From a virus: a DNA stretch of 44,090 bases. Location of the stretch: positions 1 through 44,090 of IMG/VR virus record IMGVR_UViG_3300049195_000016; one strand, given 5' to 3'. Numbering within the stretch: the stretch's first letter is position 1; every line of letters starts with the position of its first letter. The position numbers and the translations under genes are program-made. Shown here piece after piece: positions 31,248-40,433 of this stretch. The notes under the pieces were generated by a model that made no database searches, was not told where the DNA came from, and saw only the letters and a list, made by a program, of their open reading frames with translations.

Positions 31248-31438
31248 CCCAGGCAACCGAAGCAATTAAAGAGGACGGACTGAAGCAGACAGATGCTTTT
31301 CTCCGTCTTTTTTTTAGGGTAGAACCTGATGAATTGAGTGATGAAAAATATTCTGAATTGACCGCTCAAATGTGGTTTGCATTACAGGCCAGCGGGCAAG
31401 TTGAGAAAAAAGACGGGCAGTACAGATTTGTAAGATAA
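31223..31438 (+). CDS. tail assembly chaperone, -1 frameshift extension
   Basis: Open -1 frame continuing from the A-run (codons ATT CAA AAA AAA AGG in frame 0, then AAG GAG CAC after the slip). It adds about 71 residues (EHVDSLVTQATEAIKEDGLK to YRFVR), with no start of its own, and ends in TAATG overlapping the tape measure start. This is the classic gpG-gpGT arrangement. Confidence 0.8.
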   Translation, partial: KEHVDSLVTQATEAIKEDGLKQTDAFLRLFFRVEPDELSDEKYSELTAQMWFALQASGQVEKKDGQYRFVR

Positions 31439-32931
31439 TGGCAGAAAGAACAGTCTATATTATTGATATTGGCGGCAATGCCTCTCAGAAAATGAAGGGG
31501 CTGCAAACTGAAGCCAAGAAAACCGATGGGGTTTTTGCCGGAATTGGCAATACGCTAGGGGTGCTTGGCGCAGGTGTTGGCATTGGGGCTATTGTCGGGC
31601 TTACAAAAGGCATATATGACTTAACCGCCGGAGCAGAGCAAACAAGGATTCAGTTTGAAGTAATGCTGGGGTCTATTGATAAGGCCGATTCTTTAATTAA
31701 AGACATTCGCCAGTTCGCCGCCGCAACTCCTTTCGAAACACAGGATCTTGAAAAGGCCGCAACTACCATGCTAGGATTTGGTATTGCTGCAGAAGATATA
31801 ATGCCAAACATTAAAATGCTTGGAGATGTGGCCGGGGGCAATGCCGATAAATTTGATAGAATAGTTTATGCGTTCTCCCAGGTGTCAGCCACAGGTCGGT
31901 TAATGGGGCAAGATCTTTTACAGTTAATTAATGCAGGGTTTAACCCTCTTCAAACAATCTCACAAAAGACCGGAATTTCCATCGGCCAGCTTAAAAAGCA
32001 AATGGAGGACGGGTTAATAAGTTCTCAAATGGTTGCTGAAGCTTTCAAGATCGAAACCACTGAAGGGGGCCGGTTCTTTGGAATGATGGAAAAGCAAAGC
32101 CAAACCCTTTCAGGAAAGATGGGAACCTTGCTTGATAATGTTAAAATGCTAGGACTTGGAATAGGCCAGGATTTGGCCGGAGGACTGCATACATTTATTG
32201 ATGCTGGATTAAAAACCCTTGATGTAATATCAAATACGGCATGGAGTGATTTCGGAAATATTATATGGGAATTAAGTGGCGGCATAAGGATAGGTGTTGA
32301 GTCGCTGAACACACTCGGTCAAGCTTTTGGATTTCTTGGCGAGTCAGGACTAAGTTTTCAGCACGTTCTTGATGGAATAACAGTAGGATTAAGAGTGTTA
32401 ATGTTGCCTGTAAGGGTTGCGATTGACAGCTTATTACTATTAGTAGAAACGCTTAAAAGTATTGCTGTAGCTAAGTATAAGATTGAAACAGGGGACTTAG
32501 AGGGGGCAATGAATAGCTTCGGGGGCGTTGGAGAAAAGGCAAAAAAAATAAAAGAAGATTTTACCGGGATATTTGATTTTGACGGCAGAAACTTTGGAGT
32601 TGGCAAACAAAAAGGGCTAATGTCCGGCATTGCAAACGCTCTTAAGCCAGACGAAAAAACCACAACAAACCCCAATGCCTTTGATGCTTTGGGGGATGGA
32701 ACCGTTACGAAAAAAGGTAAGACCAAAAGGCAAGGTGCGGGCGGAGTTACCCTGAACGAATCACGCAACGGAGCAACAAATATCAATTTCAACATCGACA
32801 CTTTCCAGAAGAACATTTTTGAAAAGGGAGGCATGGGAGTAAACACCCAAGCTATTAAAGACTTCCTGGATCAGATGGCACAGGGGCTTGTTACGGTTTT
32901 AAATGACAGTCAAATAGCGGCAAGGCAATAA
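31438..32931 (+). CDS. tape measure protein
   Basis: 497 aa. The tape-measure domain is clear: AGAEQTRIQFEVMLGSIDKA, FAAATPFETQDLEKAATTML, VYAFSQVSATGRLMGQDLLQ and LINAGFNPLQTIS. Hydrophobic segments lie near residues 38-60 and 300-345. It is short for a tape measure; at about 0.15 nm per residue it implies a tail of about 70-75 nm. Confidence 0.92.
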   Translation: MAERTVYIIDIGGNASQKMKGLQTEAKKTDGVFAGIGNTLGVLGAGVGIGAIVGLTKGIYDLTAGAEQTRIQFEVMLGSIDKADSLIKDIRQFAAATPFETQDLEKAATTMLGFGIAAEDIMPNIKMLGDVAGGNADKFDRIVYAFSQVSATGRLMGQDLLQLINAGFNPLQTISQKTGISIGQLKKQMEDGLISSQMVAEAFKIETTEGGRFFGMMEKQSQTLSGKMGTLLDNVKMLGLGIGQDLAGGLHTFIDAGLKTLDVISNTAWSDFGNIIWELSGGIRIGVESLNTLGQAFGFLGESGLSFQHVLDGITVGLRVLMLPVRVAIDSLLLLVETLKSIAVAKYKIETGDLEGAMNSFGGVGEKAKKIKEDFTGIFDFDGRNFGVGKQKGLMSGIANALKPDEKTTTNPNAFDALGDGTVTKKGKTKRQGAGGVTLNESRNGATNINFNIDTFQKNIFEKGGMGVNTQAIKDFLDQMAQGLVTVLNDSQIAARQ

Positions 32932-33572
32932 TGGAAAAGAAATTCAACATACTAGGAGCAGAACAGTTGCCGAGCAGAAAGCAGTTTACTTCCTCGCTTA
33001 CTCCTAGCGTATTGCCGAAACCTACAGTTATAGTCGGCCAGGTAGCATTAAGGGCGCTACGTAAAAACTTCATCGTTACCGGGGAGGAAATAGAAGATCA
33101 AAGCATAGGCACTTCTAAAATCTTCAATCAACCTATTTACTCGGATATAACTTTTAACTCCAATTCATACACTGACCAGAACGGCCTCGATCAAACATTT
33201 GAAGAATTAAACATAGAGCTTGTTTTGCTTACGGTAATGAATACCAAGAACATTATCGAAACCACACTCCAGGGGAGAAACGGAACCGTTAAAGAATACA
33301 TTTCAGATGGGGATTATCAGATTAAAATAGAAGGACGGATATACGGGGAAGGGATGAATAACTACCCGCAGGATGCAGTTCAGAAACTTCATAATATTTG
33401 TCTTGCGCCTCAGTCGATCAATGTTACCAGTTCGTTTTTGAAGATGTTCAACATTGAAGATATAGTCATTAAGTCTTACAATTTCGACCAGCAGGAGGGC
33501 ATGAGAAATTGCCAGCCGTTTACGCTCAATTGCGTTTCCGACGTTCCGCTAATCCTTTTAAAAAATGCTTAG
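32931..33572 (+). CDS. DUF6046-like baseplate protein
   Basis: 213 aa. SIGTSKIFNQPIYSDITFNS, TVMNTKNIIETTLQGRNGTV and the DYQIKIEGRIYGEG motif are, from memory, those of DUF6046, found after the tape measure in Bacteroidota contractile phages. Probably a tail-tip or hub adaptor carrying the spike complex. Confidence 0.8.
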   Translation: MEKKFNILGAEQLPSRKQFTSSLTPSVLPKPTVIVGQVALRALRKNFIVTGEEIEDQSIGTSKIFNQPIYSDITFNSNSYTDQNGLDQTFEELNIELVLLTVMNTKNIIETTLQGRNGTVKEYISDGDYQIKIEGRIYGEGMNNYPQDAVQKLHNICLAPQSINVTSSFLKMFNIEDIVIKSYNFDQQEGMRNCQPFTLNCVSDVPLILLKNA

Positions 33573-34554
33573 ACTAACCAGTATAATTACGATAGGAGAT
33601 TGGAGCTTTAACAACTGTGTGGAGGTGGAGATTCATTCAGGGTGGGAGGATATGACCGACAGATGTACGATTACGATTCCAAGAAAAGTAAAATGGATCG
33701 ACAAAGATTTATCCACAGAAGGAAGACCGGCGCTTTCGGTAGGTGATGCAGTTAAAATTGACCTTGGGTATGATTTTAATTACTCAACCTATTTTCAAGG
33801 GTATGTTACCAGCATCGGAGCGAAAACACCGGTAACGATAGAATGTCAGGATGCTTTTTGGTTCTTAAAGCAGGCCAGCGGGTCTTTCTCAACTGCCACG
33901 GGCGGAACCCTGGAAGATGTTTTTGATAACATACAAAGAATTTATTTAGCCTCTTCGGTATACTCAAAATATAAGGCGGACATAACTTTTGTTCCCTTAA
34001 AAAATACTGTAATCGGAAAGGTAACGGCAAACAACGTAAGCATGGCCTTTGTGATTTCAAGCCTTAAAAAATCGGGCATAGTTTCATTCATGCGTGGCAA
34101 TACCCTTTACAGTGGACTGGCATATTACGAGGATCAGAGAAATATTATTGACCGGCAATTTAATTACAACATTACAGATGATTCCCTGCAGCAGAGAAAT
34201 GCAGATGACACTAAAATAAAAATAGTTGTTAAATCCTTAGATAAGGCAAAAACTCTGGCAGCGGTGGAGGTGGGTGATGCCGAAGGCGACACGATTACTT
34301 ACCTAGTGTCCGGAGTAACCACCCAGGCTCAAATGAGGGAGAGGGGAGAGGCTGAACTCCCAAAATATAAGTACAACGGGTGGGAGGGTTCTTTTACAAC
34401 CTTCGGGGATGTATTCATAAAACATGGAGATGTAATCGCTTTAACTGATCCGGTCATTAAAGACAGAAACGGTAGTTTTTATGCAAAGAAGGTTACGACA
34501 AATTTCGGTGTGAGCGGATTTAGAAACACGGTTGAACTTCATAAGAAATTATGA
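33565..34554 (+). CDS. baseplate hub protein (gpD / late-control type)
   Basis: 329 aa. Begins with a beta domain (WEDMTDRCTITIPRKVKWID, VGDAVKIDLGYDFNYSTYFQ, GYVTSI), then ECQDAFWFLKQ, a layout typical of gp27/gpD-like hubs. The C-terminal part GDVFIKHGDVIALTDPVIKD has the late-control fold. Overlaps the spike gene by 4 bp. Confidence 0.85.
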   Translation: MLRLTSIITIGDWSFNNCVEVEIHSGWEDMTDRCTITIPRKVKWIDKDLSTEGRPALSVGDAVKIDLGYDFNYSTYFQGYVTSIGAKTPVTIECQDAFWFLKQASGSFSTATGGTLEDVFDNIQRIYLASSVYSKYKADITFVPLKNTVIGKVTANNVSMAFVISSLKKSGIVSFMRGNTLYSGLAYYEDQRNIIDRQFNYNITDDSLQQRNADDTKIKIVVKSLDKAKTLAAVEVGDAEGDTITYLVSGVTTQAQMRERGEAELPKYKYNGWEGSFTTFGDVFIKHGDVIALTDPVIKDRNGSFYAKKVTTNFGVSGFRNTVELHKKL

Positions 34555-35066
34555 GCGCAGAAAAGAAGATAAGGGACAGCTTAAGGGCTATTGTTGGGGT
34601 TGACGATATGCCAAAATCGGTATTGGGAACGGTTGTTTCCGTTGACGAGGATGAAATGACTTGCGTAGTTACCCCTTTTGATTCTGAGGCCAGCTTTACA
34701 GATGTAAGACTAATGGCAGATCCGGCGGAGTCCGGATTCTATTTAAAGCCAGCCATTGATTCTACGGTGATGATCAGCCCCCAGGATGATGTAACATACT
34801 TTGTTTCCATGTACTCAGAAATAGATGAGGTTTGGATCAGAGGAACAGCAAACGGAGGTATAGTAAAAGTGTCTGACCTGGTTGCCAAATTGAACACCAT
34901 TGAAAACGACCTGAACAACCTAAAGACTATATTTTCTACTGCATGGGTAGTGGTTCCTTCAGATGGCGGGGCTGCATTAAAAGCAGCGGCGGCAACCTGG
35001 GCAGGGCAAACAATAACACCAACTATTGACGACGACATTCAATCAACCACTGTGAAACATGGCTAA
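34551..35066 (+). CDS. baseplate spike protein (gpV-like)
   Basis: 171 aa. N-terminal OB-fold (LGTVVSVDEDEMTCVVTPFD... YLKPAIDSTVMISP), a linker and a C-terminus ending STTVKHG that I recall from Bacteroidota phage spikes, likely binding a metal at the tip. Lysozyme is absent, so it is a plain piercing spike. Confidence 0.75.
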   Translation: MSAEKKIRDSLRAIVGVDDMPKSVLGTVVSVDEDEMTCVVTPFDSEASFTDVRLMADPAESGFYLKPAIDSTVMISPQDDVTYFVSMYSEIDEVWIRGTANGGIVKVSDLVAKLNTIENDLNNLKTIFSTAWVVVPSDGGAALKAAAATWAGQTITPTIDDDIQSTTVKHG

Positions 35067-35382
35067 AAGACAAGATTTAAGGCAAGACGACAACGGGGAT
35101 ATTTATATAAATACTTCCTCGGGTGATCTTTCTATAATTGAAAGCGACAATCAGCACGTTTCCGATATTCTGCAGGCGGTTTCCGGGGATTATAAAGAAT
35201 TTCCATTGATCGGGGTCAACTTCTTTAGGTTCCAAAACTCGACTGGACAAAGACAAATTCTAGAGGGAATTATAAGAACACAGCTTGCGGCAGATGGGTA
35301 CCGGGTTTTAAAGGTTGTAATTCCTGAATCAGTAAGCAGCTTGGAAGATATTGAAGTTTACGCCGATGGCCCTACTTTATAA
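35059..35382 (+). CDS. gp25-like baseplate wedge protein
   Basis: 107 aa. DIYINTSSGDLSIIESDNQH and QAVSGDYKEFPLIGVNFFRF are typical of the gp25/gpW lysozyme-like wedge family; size is right. Overlaps the spike and the next gene slightly. Confidence 0.85.
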   Translation: MAKRQDLRQDDNGDIYINTSSGDLSIIESDNQHVSDILQAVSGDYKEFPLIGVNFFRFQNSTGQRQILEGIIRTQLAADGYRVLKVVIPESVSSLEDIEVYADGPTL

Positions 35383-35890
35383 AATACCGTCCTATCAATC
35401 TGTTTTCGATGCGCTCACAACTATTGAAGTGCCGCTGGATTCTATTGTCGGAATTTTAAAAACCTCAGACCTTGATTTTGATTCAGAACTTACAGGGGAG
35501 GAACTGAGCTACGAAGAAGTTCAGATTTCAAAACCCAAAGGCGGCCAGGTTGCCGCCTTTGCTGTTCCGGAAACTTCGACCTATATAACCAATTCAAGCC
35601 AGAATCTTTTTGATGTGTGCTTAATGACGATTACTGATTTAAACAAAATTGTCCTGCTGGTATCTCAGAATGAAATTTTCAATAACATAAACGACTATCC
35701 GGACGGGGTTAAAGAAGTAATTTACAGCAATTCAGATATTACCGATAGCGGGCTTAAGCTGGCCTTTAAAAAGTCGAAAATAAACATCACTACCGGGATA
35801 GTTGAAGAACCACCAACAAGCGGGGTTCTATTACAGGAAGATTACTTTGATGTTTTACAGGAAGATGGTTACCAAATTTTATTAAGCTAA
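35366..35890 (+). CDS. LysM-like tail protein
   Basis: 174 aa from ATG 35366 (a TTG at 35351 would add five residues). NSSQNLFDVCLMTITDLNKI and VLLVSQNEIFNNINDYPDGV recall LysM-like segments of Bacteroidota phage tail proteins (pattern GQNLFDIALM...V..N....T..L.PG). C-terminus ends in GVLLQEDYFDVLQEDGYQIL. Placed between wedge and fibre, probably a connector of the fibre to the baseplate. Confidence 0.6.
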   Translation: MALLYKIPSYQSVFDALTTIEVPLDSIVGILKTSDLDFDSELTGEELSYEEVQISKPKGGQVAAFAVPETSTYITNSSQNLFDVCLMTITDLNKIVLLVSQNEIFNNINDYPDGVKEVIYSNSDITDSGLKLAFKKSKINITTGIVEEPPTSGVLLQEDYFDVLQEDGYQILLS

Positions 35891-35891
35891 G

Positions 35892-38153
35892 ATGCCAGAT
35901 TTACCAATAACCGGACTTACGACCTTATCTTCTGCTGGTGGAACAGACTTGCTACCAATTGTTGATCTAGCTACAGGAAGAACAAAAAAGATTACCAAAA
36001 ACGCCCTTCTGGGGAATAACTTAGTTGCTTGGTCAGGACTTGCATTAGGCGACGTTGTTTCCGACACCGCCTACGATGCCACCTCCTGGAACGGAGTAAC
36101 CACAATAGCCCCTTCAAAGAACGCTGTAAGAGATGAGTTTGAAAAGAAAGTAAACCTTCTTACCGGCGACATTCTATTTAACTTCAATTCATCCGATTCA
36201 TTCGACATTACCAATGACGGAAACGGAGGGGATTACTCTAAAAACTTCCTTTATTTTTCCAGCGCAGAGATGAGCGTTGGATATAATGATAAATATTTAT
36301 ATGCCAATGCTAGTAATATAGGAATAAAAACAACTGCCGGGGGTAATTTACTATTTCCTAATTCAGTTAGCGGGACAATCGCTTTAACTTCGGATGTTTC
36401 ATTAAAGGTTTCTAAGGCTGGCGATACCATGTCTGGCAACTTGTTGTTTTCCGGTGGTTCCGCAATTGATACCACAGCAACAGGAGGAACGGACACTTTA
36501 AATATAGGAACTGCCAATGCAGAAGTAATTAACATAGGTAGCGCAACAGCTACAGTAAATATTTTAGGGGCTGTAGTTAACGAATACGCAACCAACGCTT
36601 ATGTAACCGACAAGTTAATTACCCTCAATAAAGACGGTGGTTCTTCAACGGGAATAGGAGTTGGATTTGAGGTAGAGGAAAACGCTGCTATAACAGGGTA
36701 TTTTAAAACCAATGGCACAAGAACCGGGTTCTCTTTAAAATCTCCGGCCAATGCTGGTGTTCTTGATTTTATTACCATTGGAACCGATGTAGTTTTAACC
36801 GCTGGCAACACCGGGACAATTGCAACGTTAGCTGGATCTGAGGCATTCACAAATAAAACTTACAACGGGCTTACCCTTACATCAACAACGGGGACCTTAA
36901 CAGTAACCAACGGCAAAACTTTATCAATTACAGACAATGCAACGCTTTCCGGGACAAATACCGGCGATCAGACGATTACTTTAACAGGAGATGTAACAGG
37001 AAGCGGAACAGGTTCTTTTGCTGCTACTCTTGCGAATACCGCCGTAACTCCCGGGTCTTATACAAGCGCAGATATAACAGTAGATTCCAAAGGAAGAATA
37101 ACAGCAGCAGCCAATGGGAGCGGTGGGGCTTCTCAATGGACTACAACAGGATCGGATATTTATTACAATACCGGAAATGTGATGATCGGGGCAGCAGCGG
37201 CTCCCGGAGTAAAATTACATGTTGCGGAAACCGGAACAAGTTCATTCAGGGGTGGGGCGATAGATCAATATAGTGTAGGAACAAACGGGTCTAGGTTGTT
37301 TTTAAGAAAATCCAGAGGCTCTTATGCTTCCCCAAATACTACGATAGTTGTTGGTGATATATTAGGCTCTGTGGTGTTCTCGGGGAACGATGGGAGTAAT
37401 TTCCTTGATATGGGAATGATAAGGGTAACATCTACCGGAACCGTAGCTAGCACAAGGATTCCAACTAAGATGGAATTTCTAACCGGAACCAATGTCACTC
37501 CAAGTGTTTTAACTGCTGTCTTGACATTAGACGAAAGCCAAAATGCAACTTTTGAAGGCAATATAGTATCTGCAGGGAATAATGTGTATAGCATCGGGGG
37601 GGCTACAAAAGCCTTTGCAAATATTTATGTAAATAATATTTTATGTGGCAATTCTAACAATTTAGTCCTTACAACAATTGGAAGTTCGTCATTTGTTTCT
37701 ACAAATGTATCAACTTCGGGGGGCACATCAACAACGGGGTCGCTGGCCTTTACATCGGGTAATCAAACAGGATCAAATGGAACAAACGGCTCTGGTAATA
37801 TTCCATTAACAACCGGAAATGTTACCGGAACCGGAACAGGAGTCAAGACTTCGGGGTCAATAAATTTAGTAACTGGAAACGTATCGTCTTCTGTTAGCGG
37901 ATCGGCATCAGGTAGCATTAATTTGACTTGCGGAACATCGGGAGATGTAAGGGGTTCAATTAATATCGGCAATAATGCCACTTCATTAATTGGTCATTAT
38001 GGGGCTACTGCAATTGTCCAGCCAACGACAGCATTTGCAGCCGGTACATTAGTGTCAAATGGAGGCACTACATTAACAAGCACCGATACAATCGATGGAT
38101 ATACGTTGCTGCAAATAGTGAAGATCATTAGAAGCCTGGGGTTTGCTGCATAA
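35892..38153 (+). CDS. large tail fibre protein
   Basis: 753 aa. N-terminus LPITGLTTLSSAGGTDLLPI is a typical fibre attachment. The middle holds LSGTNTGDQTITLTGDVTGS and SADITVDSKGRITAAANGS, repeated text widely shared by phage fibres. The region from about residue 600 is Gly/Ser/Thr-rich. The C-terminus ends IDGYTLLQIVKIIRSLGFAA, without an intramolecular chaperone. Receptor binding is likely. Confidence 0.85.
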   Translation: MPDLPITGLTTLSSAGGTDLLPIVDLATGRTKKITKNALLGNNLVAWSGLALGDVVSDTAYDATSWNGVTTIAPSKNAVRDEFEKKVNLLTGDILFNFNSSDSFDITNDGNGGDYSKNFLYFSSAEMSVGYNDKYLYANASNIGIKTTAGGNLLFPNSVSGTIALTSDVSLKVSKAGDTMSGNLLFSGGSAIDTTATGGTDTLNIGTANAEVINIGSATATVNILGAVVNEYATNAYVTDKLITLNKDGGSSTGIGVGFEVEENAAITGYFKTNGTRTGFSLKSPANAGVLDFITIGTDVVLTAGNTGTIATLAGSEAFTNKTYNGLTLTSTTGTLTVTNGKTLSITDNATLSGTNTGDQTITLTGDVTGSGTGSFAATLANTAVTPGSYTSADITVDSKGRITAAANGSGGASQWTTTGSDIYYNTGNVMIGAAAAPGVKLHVAETGTSSFRGGAIDQYSVGTNGSRLFLRKSRGSYASPNTTIVVGDILGSVVFSGNDGSNFLDMGMIRVTSTGTVASTRIPTKMEFLTGTNVTPSVLTAVLTLDESQNATFEGNIVSAGNNVYSIGGATKAFANIYVNNILCGNSNNLVLTTIGSSSFVSTNVSTSGGTSTTGSLAFTSGNQTGSNGTNGSGNIPLTTGNVTGTGTGVKTSGSINLVTGNVSSSVSGSASGSINLTCGTSGDVRGSINIGNNATSLIGHYGATAIVQPTTAFAAGTLVSNGGTTLTSTDTIDGYTLLQIVKIIRSLGFAA

Positions 38154-38524
38154 TGAAAATTCTAATCTTCATACTGCTCCCATTAATTTCTTATTCTCAG
38201 GATAAGTGGATAGAATATGACAGCCTACCAAAGCCGATAAAACTAAAAACCGATCCTTTAAAGTTTAAGAACGCCTTGCAGATTCAAGATACTTTATATT
38301 TAGTACAATCCAGAGCTAAAAATGATACGACCTATAAAAAGAATGGAGATATAAGAAAGATCAAAACCAATGATAGAATAAGCATAGATATAACATTTAA
38401 GAGAAGCGGAGAGGTTCTGGAAGTGTCTAAGCCGTACAAAACAGGGCTTTCAGAAATTGGGTTATCGTGCGGTATCGGGATGGTTACATTCTTTGCTTTA
38501 ATGCTTTCGGGACAATTAAAATAA
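38153..38524 (+). CDS. signal-peptide protein with C-terminal membrane span
   Basis: 123 aa. N-terminus ILIFILLPLISYSQ is a signal peptide, and ISCGIG-like text (LSCGIGMVTFFALMLSGQL) near the C-terminus is a membrane span. It opens the lysis cassette. Could be a spanin subunit or envelope protein; unresolved. Confidence 0.6.
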   Translation: MKILIFILLPLISYSQDKWIEYDSLPKPIKLKTDPLKFKNALQIQDTLYLVQSRAKNDTTYKKNGDIRKIKTNDRISIDITFKRSGEVLEVSKPYKTGLSEIGLSCGIGMVTFFALMLSGQLK

Positions 38525-38531
38525 ACATATA

Positions 38532-38735
38532 ATGAGCTTAAAAAACAAAAATTCAAAACCAGCAAATCAGATTAAAGAAGAAAAGAAGGCTTCTATTGAA
38601 TTCTCAGAACAAGAGGCTACGGCTTTACTTCAGATCATTAATCAGGCGGTAAAAGTAACCGGCTTAGAAGATGGTGGTAATATGGCAAGTAACGGGATAT
38701 TCTTTGTTAAAAAGATTCAGCAGGCTTTCAAATGA
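38532..38735 (+). CDS. small lysis-region protein
   Basis: 67 aa, charged helical (KKASIEFSEQEATALLQIIN), overlapping the holin-like gene by 4 bp. No membrane span. Unknown function; position suggests a regulator or antiholin-like partner, unproven. Confidence 0.55.
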   Translation: MSLKNKNSKPANQIKEEKKASIEFSEQEATALLQIINQAVKVTGLEDGGNMASNGIFFVKKIQQAFK

Positions 38736-38950
38736 TCTGGATTAAACACCATCTCGGAGGCATAATATTATGGTTCGGAGGCTTTAGTTGGACTATTGCA
38801 ATAGACTGGAATCACCTTGCAGCCAGAGCAATTGAAACTATTATACTTGCTGCTATCAATGGAACAGTAGTAGCTATATGTGGATTTGCTGGGGTATTCT
38901 TTTTAAAGAAGATCCTTAAAAAATTAGGAATAAAAATCGAAAGTAAATGA
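38732..38950 (+). CDS. holin-like two-span membrane protein
   Basis: 72 aa with two hydrophobic segments (IILWFGGFSWTIAI, residues 10-23; IILAAINGTVVAICGFAGVF, about 36-56) and a basic tail KKILKKLGIKIESK. It immediately precedes the endolysin with a 4-bp overlap, the usual holin place. Would form pores that release the endolysin. Confidence 0.7.
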   Translation: MIWIKHHLGGIILWFGGFSWTIAIDWNHLAARAIETIILAAINGTVVAICGFAGVFFLKKILKKLGIKIESK

Positions 38951-39444
38951 CACCTGAAGTATTCGTAAAAACATTTAAAGCAGACGCAGAGAAGCATGCT
39001 GATAAATTAAGCCCTGTTTGCACTCTTGCTCAAGCGGCCTGGGAATCTGGATGGGCTAATTCTTGTCCTGGCAATATGTTTTTTGGTGTTAAAGATACCG
39101 ATGGGATAAACGGCAATGAGCAGTTAATTACTACGGTTGAATATTCCAGAAGGGCAGACCTTAAATTCCCAGTAATATTAAAAGTGGAACCAACGGTAAT
39201 TAATGGAGTAAAGCTTTTCAAATATACGATTAAAGATTATTTCAGAAGATATAACACTCCTGCCGATTGCTTTAGTGACCATATAGATTTCTTCTATAAA
39301 AACTCAAGATACTCGGAGGCTCTTTTGCACCGTAATGATCCTGACAGGTTCTTTGATGAAATAGCCAAGGCAGAGTATGCGACAGATCCCAATTATGCTA
39401 AGAATTTAAAATCAATTTGTAAGACTATCAAAAAATATATATGA
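38947..39444 (+). CDS. endolysin, GH73 glucosaminidase-like
   Basis: 165 aa. The catalytic Glu is probably Glu33 in LAQAAWESGWA, followed by GNMFFGVKD, as in FlgJ/GH73 muramidase-glucosaminidase folds; later FRRYNTPADCFSDHIDFF and YATDPNYAKNLKSI complete the typical pattern. No signal peptide, so it depends on a holin. Cleaves peptidoglycan at lysis. Confidence 0.9.
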   Translation: MTPEVFVKTFKADAEKHADKLSPVCTLAQAAWESGWANSCPGNMFFGVKDTDGINGNEQLITTVEYSRRADLKFPVILKVEPTVINGVKLFKYTIKDYFRRYNTPADCFSDHIDFFYKNSRYSEALLHRNDPDRFFDEIAKAEYATDPNYAKNLKSICKTIKKYI

Positions 39445-39683
39445 AAAAAATATTAACAATCAGAACCGTTGCTATTGCAATTAAGGTTCTTGGCTTATTG
39501 TCAATGATCTTAATAGGAGGGGAGTTCTTGGGCTTCATAGCACCACTTCCTAAAGCCGCCTTTATTCCTTCGCCTACACAGTTAGGAATTGCTTTTCTTA
39601 TAAGTGCCATACTCACAATTATGCCTATGGCAAAGCTTCAGGGATGGCTCGGGGCTGTTGTTGAAAAGAAGATAAAAGAATGA
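39441..39683 (+). CDS. second small membrane protein of the lysis cassette
   Basis: 80 aa, two spans (IAIKVLGLLSMILIGGEFLG and LGIAFLISAILTIMPMA). Basic ends. Coupled by 4 bp on both sides. Could be an additional holin or antiholin. Confidence 0.6.
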   Translation: MKKILTIRTVAIAIKVLGLLSMILIGGEFLGFIAPLPKAAFIPSPTQLGIAFLISAILTIMPMAKLQGWLGAVVEKKIKE

Positions 39684-40126
39684 ATCTATCCAGGCGTAAA
39701 TGGGTCGCTATTTTGTTTTTCCTATTAGCATTCCTTATGCTCATGGGGGTGATTTCCTGTACACCGCAAAAAAGACTTTCACGGCTTATTGAAAGGCATC
39801 CAGAACTTATAAAGCATGACACGACCTGGATCAAGGACACTATAATTACAAATCACTACCATAAAGATACCGTTCTGTCAATCCATCATCATTACGGAGA
39901 TACGGTTACAATCAGAGATCATAAATTAACTACTAAGATAATTTACCTGCCCGGAGATTCAATTAAAGTAGAAGGTGATTGCGCTTCAGATACAATCTAT
40001 AAAGAAAGACCAGTATATATCAATTCAGTTAATCCGATAACCGAAACTGGTAATGAATGGAAATGGTATTTCTGGATATTGGTTGGGGTGGTCGGGCTAT
40101 TTGCGTTTTGGAAGATTTTTAAATAG
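39680..40126 (+). CDS. probable unimolecular spanin (lipobox and C-terminal span)
   Basis: 148 aa. Residues 8-26 are hydrophobic and end in a lipobox V24-I25-S26-C27 (LMGVISC), predicting an outer-membrane lipoprotein. A polar periplasmic part rich in His and Asp strand text (HYHKDTVLSIHHHYGDTVTI) follows, then a second hydrophobic span near the C-terminus (WYFWILVGVVGLFAFW) before a short Lys end. Lipid anchor and C-terminal span on one chain is the layout of u-spanins, which join the two membranes at lysis. Last gene of the late operon. Confidence 0.75.
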   Translation: MNLSRRKWVAILFFLLAFLMLMGVISCTPQKRLSRLIERHPELIKHDTTWIKDTIITNHYHKDTVLSIHHHYGDTVTIRDHKLTTKIIYLPGDSIKVEGDCASDTIYKERPVYINSVNPITETGNEWKWYFWILVGVVGLFAFWKIFK

Positions 40127-40211
40127 TGGCTTACAAGCTCTAAGGCAAACGATACCTTAAGGAATATAATTGATAAGAAATAATTACTTGATCGTTATTG
40201 GCCCCTGTATA

Positions 40212-40433
40212 CTAAATAACGGCACGGGTAATAAGGCAGATTGTATATACGATTAACCAGACCACTAGGTATGCATAAACAATCTCACGACGAGTTGGTA
40301 TGCGTTCATCATCATCATCATCATGGCTATCGTTATCTATAAGTATTGTTGTTATGATTTCAATATCAAGGAGATAATGAATTATTACAAACAGTATTAG
40401 AGTAATTACAAGGCTAGTTAATATCAGTATCAC
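40212..40433 (-). CDS. leftward two-span membrane protein with acidic loop
   Basis: 73 aa from GTG 40433 (no ATG in frame). Two hydrophobic segments (ILTSLVITLILFVIIHYLL, residues 4-22; AYLVVWLIVYTICLITRAV, about 54-72) flank a loop with a run of Asp residues (HDDDDDE), encoded by a trinucleotide microsatellite at about 40306-40324. Convergent with the lysis operon. Could be a superinfection-exclusion type protein, but nothing shows this. The 85 bp between it and the spanin gene hold no gene. Confidence 0.45.
   Translation of the reverse strand: MILILTSLVITLILFVIIHYLLDIEIITTILIDNDSHDDDDDERIPTRREIVYAYLVVWLIVYTICLITRAVI

Noticed and set aside
40196-40242. Imperfect hairpin TTATTGGCCCC.../...GGGTAATAA as terminator of the late operon
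   Set aside because: Several mismatches and no T-run; it also overlaps the start of the leftward membrane gene's 3' end, so it is not a convincing terminator.
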